A stretch of 64,000 nt of DNA from Gadus chalcogrammus (Eukaryota; Chordata; Actinopteri; Gadiformes; Gadidae). A program made the translations under genes and the position numbers. Each line of letters opens with the position of its first letter. Positions within the stretch are counted from its first letter, which is position 1. The DNA is taken from the NCBI RefSeq assembly GCF_026213295.1, contig NC_079419.1, forward strand, positions 20,539,330 to 20,603,329, in the 5' to 3' direction. Positions 1 to 23,960 of the stretch are shown here, piece after piece. Below the pieces are notes generated by a model. The model was not told the DNA's origin. It was given only the letters and a program-made list of their open reading frames with translations, and made no database searches.

Positions 1-98
1 GTATGTGCGTGTCCCTGTGTGTGTGTCTGCGTGTGTATGTTTGTGTCTGCGTGTGTGTGTCTGCCTGTGTGTGTGTGTGTGTGTGTGTCCAGGTGCAG

Positions 99-13093
<12,995 letters not shown>

Positions 13094-15135
13094 TGAACTC
13101 CTCCACCCCCTGATCACCTCAACCCTTCCTCTGCACTCTCTTCCCAGTACTGGACTCCTCCTGGAAGCCTTTTTCTCCAAGGGTAAAACACTGTGCTCAT
13201 TTTGAGATATTAAGACCGTTTGGATCTTCATGGAGTCATCGTCAGAGAGCTTCAAGATGGCCGTCAACCTGTGAAGAAAAGGGCGTCTTCTACAAGAGCA
13301 GTTTCCTGGCGAAGACAGAAAGGTCATGATGCTCCTGAGAACTATTTAATCAAGGATGTATTCACAAAGGTTTGCCAGAGCTCCGGTAGAAGACAAACGT
13401 CTCTGGAGTTGTGGGGAGGATGAAGGAATAACAGGGTGGGTCAATATACTGAAGAGTTTCTGAACGTGTGAATATAGGGCGGCATGTGGCTGAGGAGGTA
13501 GAATGGGTTGGCTGGTAACCAGAAGATAACTAGTGTCGCGTGTCGAGGTGTCCCTGAGCAAGACGCCTCTACCTGACTCCTCCCGACGAGCTGGCTGTCG
13601 CCCTGCGTGGTGCATGCATCGGTGAATGTCAGGCAATATTATAAAGCGCTTTGAGTAGCCACTGGTTAGAAAAGCACTATAGAAATGCAGTCCATTTACT
13701 GAACTATTCATGAAAGAGCTTGTTTTGAGGAGCTTGTGCTACGGGGTCTTCTCTGTCCTCTCAACCCAACTACTGGGTTGTTTTTTTTGTTTAACTGTTT
13801 TTAGATTTTTTCATAAATTAATATAAACATATAGTTATTACCAATATATGGTTTGAATGACTTTGTAAAAAAGTCTGACATCATGTAAAACTAACTAACC
13901 CTCCCCTCCCAGCCCTCGCCCCTTGTCCATTTTTGTCAAAAAGTGCTTTGCCGTCCTCCCAATTATAAAATAAAAGTTAGATATTTAAAAAACTATAAGA
14001 TATTTTAGTTTTAAAAGTAGTAGCTAGCGATTCCAAGCTAACCTGAACAATTTTAAATTCAGCAGTCTCTAGCTAAACCACAGGGTTTAAAAAATATATA
14101 TGTTTAATATTGACTGACAAAGCCAAAGAGGAATGCTATTTGAGTACTGGCATCTGTCCCTGAACTGTGTACAACAGGAGGAGAGGAGATTCTACCTAGC
14201 ATCACAGGATGTTGATGCAGCATGCTGTGACTGAACAAGTGTTGCATTAATAAAGACTGAATATTGAGCCATATCAAATGAAGAGGATGCACATGTTTAT
14301 GTATAAGTATGTTGGTTGAAATGGACTATGTGTAGGAATTTCACAGACATACATTTCTTGAAATTGCCAATATATATGACCAGGTTATAATTTAAGTTTA
14401 TAAATGAGTCATTCCCAGCCTGCGTTGCGTAGCACAGCCTGGGCGCTGGTGGTTCTGTTATATTTCAACCAGGACTGATTTACTGGAAAAAGGGAAGGAA
14501 GGGACAGAAAATAACAACTAAAAATGTTCTTTCATAAGTGTTTCATTAGTTTGATTTTGGATAATATTAGGTTACGATCGTTCTTGTCTATCCCCGTGGA
14601 GATGGATTCTTACAGACAATGCTTTTAAGTCACAGACACAGACACAAAAGAGCTCAGTGTTTGCAGCCGTGTGTGCAGCTGTGCATGGTGCAGATGTTTA
14701 TTCATTGTGGTTGTGTTGATTGACGTGCCACAGAACATACCAGAAAACATGATCAGAAGCACAGTGTTAAAAACATTACATGTCTTTTCGAGACTTAATG
14801 ACATGATGTCAAATCATGATTTCCAGATTCATGATTTCATTTTCATGATGCAGCTCTCTTAGACATGACAACTAACTGATGAAATTATAAAAAAAAGAAA
14901 GAGTTTTTCCATCACGACCACAACAGAGCAGGAAGGTCTTCTGAGAGGCGGACGTGGCTGAAGTGGTGGAGCCTCCAGGGTTCTTTCAAAATAAAAGTCT
15001 TGTGGAAGTGAGGTCAGGTGCATGGAGAAGGTTTCCTTGGGACACAGAAGGGCTCTAGTAGTGCAGTAGAATGGTGGTCTGTGTGTGTCTGGGGTCTGTG
15101 TCTCCTACTGAGAAGGTCCTGGCCCCACCATGGGA
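13094..15135. other. Convergent 3' region between ipo13 and fzr1
   Basis: This stretch holds the 3' untranslated ends of ipo13 (+) and fzr1 (-), which face each other about 2 kb apart. It contains a SINE-like repeat (13478-13700) and AT-rich sequence with candidate AATAAA-like signals around 13969-13975. No other gene is recognised. Confidence 0.7.
13478..13700 (+). mobile_element. tRNA-derived SINE-like repeat, copy 1
   Basis: The 5' part (ATGTGGCTGAGGAGGTAGAA) resembles a tRNA A-box region. It is followed by a family-typical middle (GTGTCGAGGTGTCCCTGAGC, CGACGAGCTGGCTGTCGCCC) and a 3' tail TAAAGCGCTTTGAGTAGCCA...GCAGTCCATTTA. Three other copies occur in this window (21945-22805 interrupted, 32890-33130, 63108-63214), all on the - strand. 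The B-box is best seen in copy 3 as GGATCGATCC. Confidence 0.7.
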
Positions 15136-17731
15136 CTATCGTATTCTGGTGAACAGGTTCAGCACCGACTTGGACTCCTGAAAAACAAATAATATATAAT
15201 ATAAATATAATACTTATACAACCAAATAATATACATAAATATGATACTTATATAACCAAATAATAGACATATATAATAATTGTATAATTAAAGGATAAAG
15301 ATAAATATAAAACTTATATAAAAAAATTATATACATTAATAGAATACTTGTATGACAAAATAACACATATAATACTTATATACTCAATATAGGATAAACA
15401 AATATAACATAAAATGATATTCAAAAATATAATACTGAATATACATAATATAATACTTTCCGGCATGCAAATAAAGGAAAGTGAATGAGTTGTTTGCTAG
15501 AACTGCCTGTATGTCCTGTATCTTGGTGCATTATGTTTTACTATAGACTAAACATGTGCTGTACCTTGGTGTTTAACAGTAGACTAAACATGTGCTGTAC
15601 CTTGGTGTTTAACAGTAGACTAAACATGTGCTGTACCTTGGTGTTTAACAGTAGACTAAACATGTGTTGTACCTTGGTGTTTAACAGTAGACTAAACATG
15701 TGCTGTACCTTGGTGCAGCGTGTTTTACTGAAGACGTTCCAGAATCGCAGCGTCTCGTCTCCGGCTCCGGTGACGATGGCCTCCCCGTCTGGGGACACAG
15801 CCTGGGGGGGGGGGGGGGGGGGGGGGGTAATTTGATGAATCATGATTATCAAATCTGCAGAATGTGACAAACACTGCACAGATAGAATGGAAAATCCATC
15901 AATCTGTCTTTTCCAATTTTTTGGAAAACATCATTTGATTTGGATTGTAGGCGGTCCCAGTGAAACTCACCAGGTACAGCACTCTGTAGGAGTGTCCTGT
16001 GAGCTTGGCCACTTGGGTCAGTGAGGGGTACTTCCACACCAGGATCTGGTTCTGAGAGTAGCCATGTGTGCTGACCTGGGGGCAAACACAGAGGTGTTTG
16101 ATGCCTACACGGGACATTGAACCCCCTACCTTTTGGCTGGGAGTCAACCCCTCCTAGCCTGTGTGTGTGTGCGTCGGTGTGTGTGTGTCCTCACCAGCTC
16201 GTTGGCGTGCTTGGACCAGGCCAGGTTGCAGACCTGGGAGCCCGTGTCGGTGCTCTGCAGCGGCTGGCCCGTGAGCGTGTTCCAGAAGCGCAGGCAGCGG
16301 TCGGCCGTGCCCCCGCCCGAGGCCAGCAGGCCGTGCTGGTGCGGGGACCAGGCGATGGCCTTCACCGCTGCCAGGTGGTCGCTGTACTGCTGCATGGGCA
16401 GCAGGCTGGAGCTGTTCCACACCAGCAGCTGGAGGGGAGACGGCGGAGCACTTTACCACGCCTGCTTCACCTCATCGTCAGGAATCACCGAACACCTCAG
16501 AGGTACGCCCTCTAGTGGTGACCGCTCATTTCCAAAGTGGAGCTCAATGCGAGAACAGACACATTTAAAGACAGACACATCGAGTCACATATTGCACATC
16601 TTTCCAATATCTGATAATGATGAGCAATGATACTGTTTGTTAATGCTATTTAGTTCTTTAGGACTGTGGTTTTTAATCTGTTGGTCGCAAGCCGTAAGTG
16701 CGTGATCAAGTGGATTGTGCGATCCAAAATCATTTTATGTCGTGCTTGGATGCCTCGTCGAATGTTTGAGGGATCGAACCCAGAACCTCTTTCTAGCTGG
16801 GTTCATTTTTAGTGTTAATAACTGCATTTGGGGGTACTACTAGAAGGAGGTTACATTCCTGTATGTTTAAAATAACCCTTGTTATTTTCACACTGTTCAT
16901 CTCTGCAAAACCAATTTCAACGTCTTTCAAAATCGGCAGTAGCCTGTCTGCTGTGATTGGTTAACACGCCCACTCAGTTGCGATTGGTCGAACGCTTTGC
17001 GCGTGCGTCTGTAAATTCACACCCCCGAGAAGTTGCAAACATTGCGGGTAGCCGGGAGGCGGGACTTCTGCACTTCAGCCCCGCCCACTACACAGTCTGA
17101 AAACACACTAATACAGAGGCAAGGCTTGAGCGCAAACAAGCTGTTTCACGCACTTATTGAGGGGCGTTATCGTGGGCCGAATACCCCCCCCTCGCTCAGA
17201 CTTGGATCTTTCTAGCTAAGCAGACGGAAACATGTATACGTACGTCGCATAACGGTCTAAAGCAAAGGTAGAAGTAGAAGTAGCGTGATATCACCCCTTC
17301 AACCCACTAGTTCTCCTCTCTGCCCCCACCTTGTTGTCGTTGCCCCCTGAGGCCAGGTGCTGGTGGTCCGGGGACCACTTCAGCCCGCAGACCTCCTGGC
17401 GGTGGCCCTGCAGCCTCCGCTCGGCCCCTGGGGGGCTCCGCACGTCCCGCTGCAGGATCACCCGGTCCCTGCTGCCCGACGACAGCTGCTCGCCGTTCCA
17501 CGCCAACGCTCCTGGACCGGTGGGGGGAGGGGGGGGTCAGAGCCGTAGTGGTCAACCATCCGTCTCCCCCTGGGTCTCACTGGTATCAACTGGTGCTAAC
17601 TGGTCTGGCCGTCACTGACCTACGCGTGCGGAGTGCCCCTCTAGGCTGCTCAGCTTCCTCCCGCCGGCGGCGTCCCAGATCTGGACGTAGCCCTTGTGTG
17701 TTCCCACGGCAACCAAGCTCCCCTGCAAGCA

Positions 17732-17787
<56 letters not shown>

Positions 17788-20700
17788 ACACGCACGCACA
17801 CACATGCACACATGCACACGTGGAACAGCGGAGGCAATCATAAATATTTTTTCTTACACTCTCTTCTTTCTCAGTCGCACCTTCACTCACTCACTCACTT
17901 ACTCGCTCTCTTTCAGGTCCTCCCTCTCTCACTCACTCGCCCATGCTCTCATTCAGGTCCTCTCTCTCTCACTCACTCACTCACTCACACATGCTCTCTT
18001 TCAGGTCCTCTCTCTCGCACTCACTCGCCTCCCTCACAGGTCCTCTCTCTCTCACTCACTCACAGCTCCACTCTCCCTGTCCGTCAGCTCACCCTCTCGT
18101 TCCAGCAGACAGACGTCACTGAGTCCCCGTCCACAGAGAGGTCACAGAGTCTGGTCACCTGACCATCATCAACACACCAACATTCACAATGTTAGGGCTT
18201 ATCAAACATTAACAAGCTAACATTCATGATGTTAGGGCTTATCAAACATTAACACGCTAACATTCACAACGTTAGGGCTTATCAAACATTAACACACTAA
18301 CATTGACAATGTTAGGGCTTATCAAACATTAACACGCTAACATTCACAATGTTAGGGCTTATCAAACATTAACACACTAACATTCCCATCATGGCGGTCC
18401 TTGTAACCTAAAGGTGGTGAGCCCTTGGTGTACGTGGTGCAGGAGGGGGTGGAGCTCACCTGGCTGGTGCAGGCGCTCCACAGGTACACACAGGCCCCCA
18501 GGCCCACGCTCAGTAGGTTGCCCGCCGACCAGTCGACCAGGTTCAGGTAGAAGTCGTCCTGCAGCTCGGGGGCGTCCAGCACCTTGAAGGGGATCTTGGA
18601 GATCTTACGGGCCGGCTTACGTGGGGAGCGCAGGAGCTTGTGGCTGGTGGGGAGAACCAGGAGGGACCGTCAGGGTGGAGGAGGAGGTGGAGGAAGAGGT
18701 GGAGGAGGAGGGGGAACCAGGAGGGAACGTCATGGTGGAGGAGGAGGTGGAGGAAGAGGTGGAGGAGGAGGGGGAACCGGGAGGGATCGTCAGGGTGGAG
18801 GAGGAGGTGGTGGAAGAGGTGGAGGAGGAGGAGGAGGGGGAACCAGGAGGGAATGTCAGGGAGGAGGAAGAGGAGGGGGAACCAGGAGGGAACGTCAGGG
18901 AGGAGGAGGAGGTGGAGGAGGAGGGGGAACCAGGAGGGAACGTCAGGGAGGTGGAGGAGGAGGGGGAACCAGGAGGGAACGTCAGGGAGGAGGAGGAGGT
19001 GGAGGAGGAGGTGGAGGAGGAGGGGGAACCAGGAGGGAACGTCAGGGAGGAGGAGGAGAAGGGGGAGGAGGAGAAGGGGGAGGAGGAGAAGGGGGAGGAG
19101 GAGGTGGAGGAGAAGGGGGAGGAGGAGGAGGAGAAGGGGGAGGAGGAGGTGGAGGAGAAGGGGGATGAGGAGAAAGGGGAGGAGGAGGTGGAGGAGGAGG
19201 AGGAGGAGAAGGGGGAGGAGGAGGTGGAGGAGAAGGGGGAGGAGGAGGAGGAGAAGGGGAAGGAGGAGGTGGAGGAGAAGGGGGATGAGGAGGAGGAGAA
19301 GGGGGAGGAGGAGGTGGAGGAGAAGGCGGTGGAGGGGGAACCAGGAGAAGACATCAGGGTGGAGGAGGCGAAGGCGGAGGAGGAGGGGGAACCAGGAGGA
19401 CACGTCAGGAGGGTGGTGGAGGTAGAGGATGGTGGAGGAGGGGGTGGAGGGGGAGGAGGTGTTGGCCTAGTCTTCTCATACAGTACTTTAGGATTTTCTT
19501 CCCGTCAAAGGATTATCATATTTTTTGTGGCAAATGCTCGGCTCAAGATAGAAAAATAACACTAGCAACAGAATAAACCTTGCAATGTAAACCCTGTCAG
19601 ATCCATGTCATTGAGGAGCAGGTAGGGGTTAAGGATGGCTACAGATGAGACTGTGGACCCTGGGCTCCCATCCCAGAAGGGGCTTAGCGTGAGAGAGAGT
19701 GAGAGGGTGTTCACCTCTTGTTGCTGAGCGGGGAGAGGGAGTAGGGGGAGACGTCATTGTCGCTGTCAAAAGGCACTTTCTTGGTGTGGACCGTGTACTG
19801 GAGGAACAACAAGAAACACAATCAACTAACCACAGCACCAGTTTAATTCAACAATTGAAGCCCTTATTTAGATTTGTTTTCAAATAAATTCACTGAAGTG
19901 ACAAAGGGGAAACCTGTTTTCAAATCACATTTTAAAATTCTCCGTGTGTAACCATGATTCATAGGACAACATTCGCTGTATATTATGCAGGCTAAACTAA
20001 CAAGGCTTTACTGATCACACGGAGTGAAGCCCGATTCTACCAGAACTCTCCTAGCATCATAGTAATACGGTCTGTGTGGATCCACGGTGAGCTGGGATGA
20101 GGGGCGCCCTCTGCCTCTCCTACCCTGAACAGGCTGCGTGCGCTCGGGGTCAGGACGGCCTGCCGCCGGTCGTCGGCGTGGGGCTCCACCATCGCCTCCA
20201 TCCCCGCACCCAGCAGCTCATTCCTCAGCAGGGCAGCATAGGCCACCGTGTCTGAGGAGGAGGAGGAGGAGGAGGAGGAGGAGGAGGAGGAGGAGGAGGA
20301 GGAGGAGGAGGAGGAGGAGGAGGAGGAGGAGTAGGAGGAGGAGGAGAGGGAGGAGGAGGAGGAGGAGGAGGAGGAGGAGGAGGAGGAGAGGGGGGAAGAG
20401 GGAGGAGGAGAGGGAGGAGGAGGAGGAGGAGGAGGAGGAGTTGAATGGACGGCTGCACAATATGGCTGATACTAGGCCACATCAAGGCCCATATTTTGAA
20501 CCAATATCGAATAATACAGTATTAAGAAAATACCATGAAACATAACACAGCAAGGTAGCACCTAAATACCATCTAAGTTTAATAAAGTACATCTGGCCTA
20601 TACCTGCACGATACATTATTATAAAATAGCGATCTTGATTAACCCCTGTGTGGATTTGAGTTGTAAATTACTTTTGATATTATTCTTTTTTTTTTTATTA

Positions 20701-22966
20701 TTTTTGAAGCCTTCATTTACAGGTGCGTGGAGTTTGTTCAGTAGTTATAAAAAGCCAACAATTAAAGCCAATGTGAAGCTATATTTACAAAATAAATCAT
20801 ACCGTTTTTGATCCTGCACTTTAATCCGTTAAAAAGGGCCCTATGAAACACAACGTCCTAGAGATGCCAAAAAACTACGTTTGGTACTGCCATTGTCATG
20901 GTTCAATAAAAATCACATTTTCTGAGAAAATAATCGTAGCAGAGAATCGTGACATCAATTCTAAGCTAGAAAATCGTTATTCATATTTTTTGCCTTATCT
21001 AATAGCTACAAAATAAGACACTAAACGGTGACCTCTGACCTTTGCCTGACTCTGTGCTGGCGTCCTTGGCCTTGTGGTTCTGACTGGGGGAGTGACAGTT
21101 CTCCTGAGGAAGATAACATGATTAGAATCACTACAACCACATAAGTGCCGAGGAGAGAGATGTGTACATGCTTACGTTGGCGTAGTGGAAGTTGATACTC
21201 CAGTTGCTCCCAGCACGGGTGGGGATGTAGCGGTCCCCCGACCTGACGCTGAGCGGGCTGCAGGCTGCCCCCACACACTGACCGCCAGGACAGAAACCAC
21301 CGTTAGTCATCTCTAGTCCTCTGCAGTTAAAGCACAGCATACTTTCTATCGGCGAGTTTCGAATATGTGGGTATCAGATCAACTTTCTATCATCGAGTTT
21401 CTAATAGAGGTGTATCACATCAACTTTCTATCGGCGAGTTTCCAATAGAGGTGTATCACATCAACTTTTTATCGGCTAGTTTCTAATAGAGGTGTATCAC
21501 ATCAACTTTCTAAGTTGGCGAGATCAAGCATGCGATGCGTTGCGTCGCATAACATAATGCATTCTGGGATCAAAATGTCAGAAATGCTGGTGATAACTTC
21601 CCTACGCGACATGTCACATGTATTTAAAAACTCACGAGAGTTCCCTCCGTCTGCACTTCTGTGCATATGGTCTCAAATAAATGCGGACATAAGACAGTTA
21701 CTCCCCTCAACAGATTAAAACGTTGACCTAGTCGGTTGGAATTATCACCTGGAAGTACCAGCGTGAGAAATTACATATCTCCTTTCAAAGGGGCATGCCC
21801 TCTCCCAAACTATGCTTGTTCAAACCACGAGATGTGCACCTGTGTCCGACTTCACGTTGTGGTTGGAACTTGACGTGTTTCTGACTAGTTCCGGCGGATG
21901 TTCTGAAGTCTCTTGCATGCATGCGCGCAAATGAAGACGATCTGATTATTATTATCTGATATTGCCTAACATTCACATATTTATCACTCACACACCGACG
22001 ATGGTTTCAGCGATGCAAGGCAACAGCTAGTGCTGATGTTGGCGACCAAATCAGTTTGAATGAACAAATCTTTACTCCTGTTCGTCTCGTTTGTTCTCAG
22101 ACTCGACTCCTCCCAGACCCACTAGTCGCTGAGTCGCTTTCTCCCTGTTCGTTCACTGACTATGAGTGGTGAAGAGGCTTAGTGAGCGAGCGTATGATAA
22201 TGCGATTCAATATCAGTGAAATGATAAATGCATGCTATCTTCGTATTTTCTGTGTCATGCGACACAAGATTAATGAAATATTTGAATATCTTGTCAATCT
22301 GTCTCGTACTGTCATTGTTTGCTCTCACGCATGCGACCCGGGAACCCCACCATCATTGCTAAATCAATTATTATCTTGCTGATATGCTAAACATCCAACT
22401 ACACCCCCGATTCCCGCTGCGTTTGGTTAAAGAGGTAATGTTGTGTTTATTGATGACCGACTTCCACGATCGTTTGAGAATGAGAACAAGGGAGGAGCTG
22501 AGTCTGACTGACTCGGCTGAGAACCGTGCATTCCATGATTCAATTCACCGCTACCGGAAACGCAACTGAACGAATGAACGAACAAACGAACGATTCTGAA
22601 CGACTCTTGTTGGCGAACTGACCGACTTGAACTGAATCATGGAAAATAATCATGAAATCCATCACTAACAGCCAGCTCGTCAGGAGCAGTGAGGGTGAGG
22701 TGTCTTGCTCAGGGTCGCCTCGACTCAGCTGGGAGGAGCCGGGGATCTAACCAGCAACCTTCCGGTTACCAGCCAACCCGCTCTACCACCTGAGCTTCTG
22801 CCGCCACAATACATGTACAGGCTTAGTGAAGTTTAGACTCAAACTGACACAGGTATAGTGTAGCATGGTGTTTGCCCGTGAGCCTCACCTGGGCCGGTTG
22901 TGTGTCCTGCGGGAGGTTCTGGTGGTTGATCTGCTTCAGCAGCCGTCGTTCGTACTCCTGGTCCAT
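15136..22966 (-). CDS. fzr1: Fizzy-related protein / Cdh1, APC/C activator, 487 aa (13 coding exons)
   Basis: Cdh1 binds and activates the anaphase-promoting complex in late mitosis and G1, recruiting D-box and KEN-box substrates through its WD40 propeller. Coding exons: 22966-22889, 21277-21176, 21103-21040, 20251-20124, 19797-19715, 18643-18460, 18158-18093, 17722-17620, 17511-17330, 16428-16195, 16075-15971, 15801-15709 and 15177-15136. They total 1464 nt with exact phases. The start MDQEYERRLLKQI matches the family N-terminus. The C-box is DRYIPTR (residues 41-47). PYSLSPLSNKSHKLLRSPRK, the segment before the propeller, is at about residues 141-160. Seven WD40 blades occupy about 175-470, with WDWSA-like, VQIWDA, QLSSGSRD, SGGNDNK, SGGGTADRC and GAGDETLRFW strands. 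The C-terminal IR tail is LFTRIR (482-487). Length is close to the usual ~493. The N-terminal linker (27-40, CVGAACSPLSVRSG) is short and divergent. Fish may have two paralogs; I cannot say which this is. Confidence 0.96.
15181..15470. repeat. AT-rich tandem repeat in the last fzr1 intron
   Basis: Loose ~40-50 bp units of the type ATAATATACATAAATATGATACTTATATAACC fill the intron next to the final exon. There is no coding content. Confidence 0.7.
15508..15715 (-). repeat. 36-bp tandem repeat duplicating the fzr1 exon-12 splice donor
   Basis: On the - strand the exon end CACCAAG followed by donor GTACAGCACATG (exon end 15709) is repeated at an exact 36-bp period four more times downstream, plus one diverged copy near 15520. 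The period is a multiple of three and the repeat has no stop. Use of downstream donors would therefore add 12-residue modules (VQHMFSLLLNTK) in frame just before the IR-tail exon. Confidence 0.93.
15802..15828. repeat. Poly-G run beside fzr1 exon 12
   Basis: About 23 consecutive G on the + strand form the pyrimidine tract of the exon-12 acceptor (C-run then CAG on the - strand). The exact length is likely unreliable in the assembly. Confidence 0.85.
16429..17329 (-). other. fzr1 intron, no recognised element
   Basis: A 0.9-kb intron between exons 9 and 10. It is ordinary unique-looking sequence with no coding or repeat structure that I recognise. Confidence 0.5.
17728..18060. repeat. (AC)n followed by CACTCACT/GGTCCTCTCTCTC repeats in an fzr1 intron
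   Basis: A CA array (about 17728-17818) lies a few bases from the exon-8 acceptor, which on the - strand reads (GT)n-GGTGCTTGCAG. A second array of CTCACTCACT blocks alternating with CAGGTCCTCTCTCTC follows at about 17880-18060. Confidence 0.9.
18168..18390. repeat. 40-bp tandem repeat, five copies
   Basis: Units of GTTAGGGCTTATCAAACATT + AACACGCTAACATTCACAAT recur at an exact 40-bp period starting at 18191. Each contains the short inverted repeat AACATT-CAC-AATGTT. The array starts about 10 bp from the exon-7 acceptor of fzr1. Confidence 0.95.
18646..19465 (-). repeat. ~820-bp GGA-rich minisatellite, AG-free on the coding strand, upstream of fzr1 exon 6
   Basis: On the fzr1 strand this is a CT/CC-rich minisatellite with units CTGACG-TTCCCTCCTGG-TTCCCC-(TCC)n. 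No AG dinucleotide appears on that strand from about 19465 down to the acceptor at 18644. Each long unit carries CCTGACG, which fits the branchpoint consensus YTNAY; the nearest copy lies about 27 nt from the acceptor. The array therefore repeats a branchpoint plus pyrimidine-tract module. The apparent long Ser/Pro- or Gly/Glu-rich open frames here are repeat translations. Confidence 0.93.
20252..20445. repeat. (GGA)n / (TCC)n array at the fzr1 exon-4 acceptor
   Basis: About 190 bp of GGA repeats abuts the acceptor, so the pyrimidine tract on the gene strand is a (TCC)n microsatellite without AG until the true CAG. Confidence 0.97.
20446..21020 (-). other. fzr1 intron, no recognised element
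   Basis: AT-rich intron between exons 3 and 4. No coding, RNA or transposon structure is recognised. Confidence 0.5.
21338..21510. repeat. ~41-bp tandem repeat, four copies, fzr1 intron 1
   Basis: Units of ATCAACTTTCTATCGGCGAG + TTTCTAATAGAGGTGTATCAC are repeated with few changes. Confidence 0.93.
21945..22805 (-). mobile_element. tRNA-derived SINE-like repeat, copy 2, split by an insertion
   Basis: The SINE 3' half (ATATTGCCTAACATTCAC... to GGCAACAGC) ends at 22027 and resumes at 22667 with AACAGCCAGCTCGTCAGGAG. It continues through the B-box-like GGTTAGATCC (reverse complement of 22746-22755) to the 5' end near 22805. The 639 bp between them are a separate element. Confidence 0.75.
22028..22666. 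mobile_element. hAT-like MITE inserted in the SINE
   Basis: The ends are TAGTGCTGATG and (reverse complement) AGTGATGGATTT, flanked by the direct repeat AACAGC at 22022-22027 and 22667-22672. Internal sequence shares GAGTCTGACTGACTC.GCTGAG and repeated GAACGAACGAACGA motifs with the element at 27285-27967. No transposase is encoded. The hAT assignment rests on end sequence and is tentative. Confidence 0.6.
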
Positions 22967-23960
22967 CTCTCCGGGGGCCACTGCTGTCACACAGCAATGC
23001 CCCCTCCTCTGGGACCCCTTTAGACCTGCCCACCCCTACCGCTGAGAGACCCACGAAGGACCTCCATCTCTGTAACGAACACACAAGAACAGCTGAGAGA
23101 CCCACGGAGGACCCCCGTCTCTGTAACGAACACACAAGAACAGCTGAGAGACCCACGGAGGACCCCCGTCTAACGACCACACAGTGACTGCTTAGCGTTG
23201 GGGAAAGAGATCATAGGCATTAGGCAGGTGATCGTAAGGATATCTCAGACCATTGGTTTGGCCTGGTTTAAACGACCTGGTTTAAACGGCCTGGTTTAAC
23301 TGGACTGGTTTAAATGGCCATGTTTAAATGGCCTGGGTGCCTTTGCGTCGCGTTGACGCTACCTCCAGCGAGGGTAAACGACTGAAAACGGACAATTGCT
23401 TTAAAATCAAATGACAAAAATACACCCGACTGCGTGACTGCAGCCCGGTCATTTAAACCCCAGCGGGGGGCGACGCGGCGTTGTCATGGCACCATGATAT
23501 GGCCGACAACAAACCAGCCGTCAGCTGACGTCCTCACAGACAGGTTGTCGTACCTGTCAGCCGTGGAGCTCAGGACACCGTTGTAGGGACTGGCGTGTTC
23601 CGATCACACAACGTCTCGTCTCGAATACTCCTACGACGGTTCAATCACGTCCACGTACTGCAAGCGACAGAACAACACAGCGGGAGGCATCTGTGTTGTT
23701 TACGTCGCTGAAAAGATGGCGACCGAATCAGCTGGAGCAGATATTCTCTTCTGCTGCTGAGTTCATAGACGAAAGACGACACGGCGCAACAGCGCCCCCC
23801 TGCGGAACACCAAAGGACACGGTGAAACAGCGTCCCCGTGTGGCGAGCTGCGGAACATAAGAGGACATTCTGCAACAGCGCCCCGCTGCGGCGAGCTGCG
23901 TAACATTACAGGACACGGTACAACAGCGCCCCTCTGCGGCTATCTATCACCTGTACTGTA
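22967..23960 (-). promoter_or_regulatory. fzr1 5' UTR / presumed promoter side with short tandem repeats
   Basis: This is the upstream side of the fzr1 ATG (22964-22966). It holds a 57-bp repeat (about 23040-23175, GAGACCCACGGAGGACCCCC units), ~17-bp CCTGGTTTAAACGG units (23258-23335) and CAACAGCGCCCCNCTGCGG repeats (23780-23940). No TATA box or defined start site can be identified. The region is moderately GC-rich. Confidence 0.45.

Noticed and set aside
13478..13560. tRNA-like A-box sequence, considered as a tRNA gene
   Set aside because: No cloverleaf can be completed, and the sequence continues into a repeat shared with three other loci, so it is the head of a SINE.
15541..15715. 36-bp direct repeats resembling a CRISPR repeat length
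   Set aside because: Units are head-to-tail with no spacers, lie at an animal gene's exon border, and the genome is a vertebrate.
18543..19559. Long Ser/Pro/Leu-rich or Gly/Glu/Arg-rich open frames
   Set aside because: Produced by the GGA/TCC minisatellite in the fzr1 intron. Only the end nearest 18543-18643 overlaps a real exon, in a different frame.
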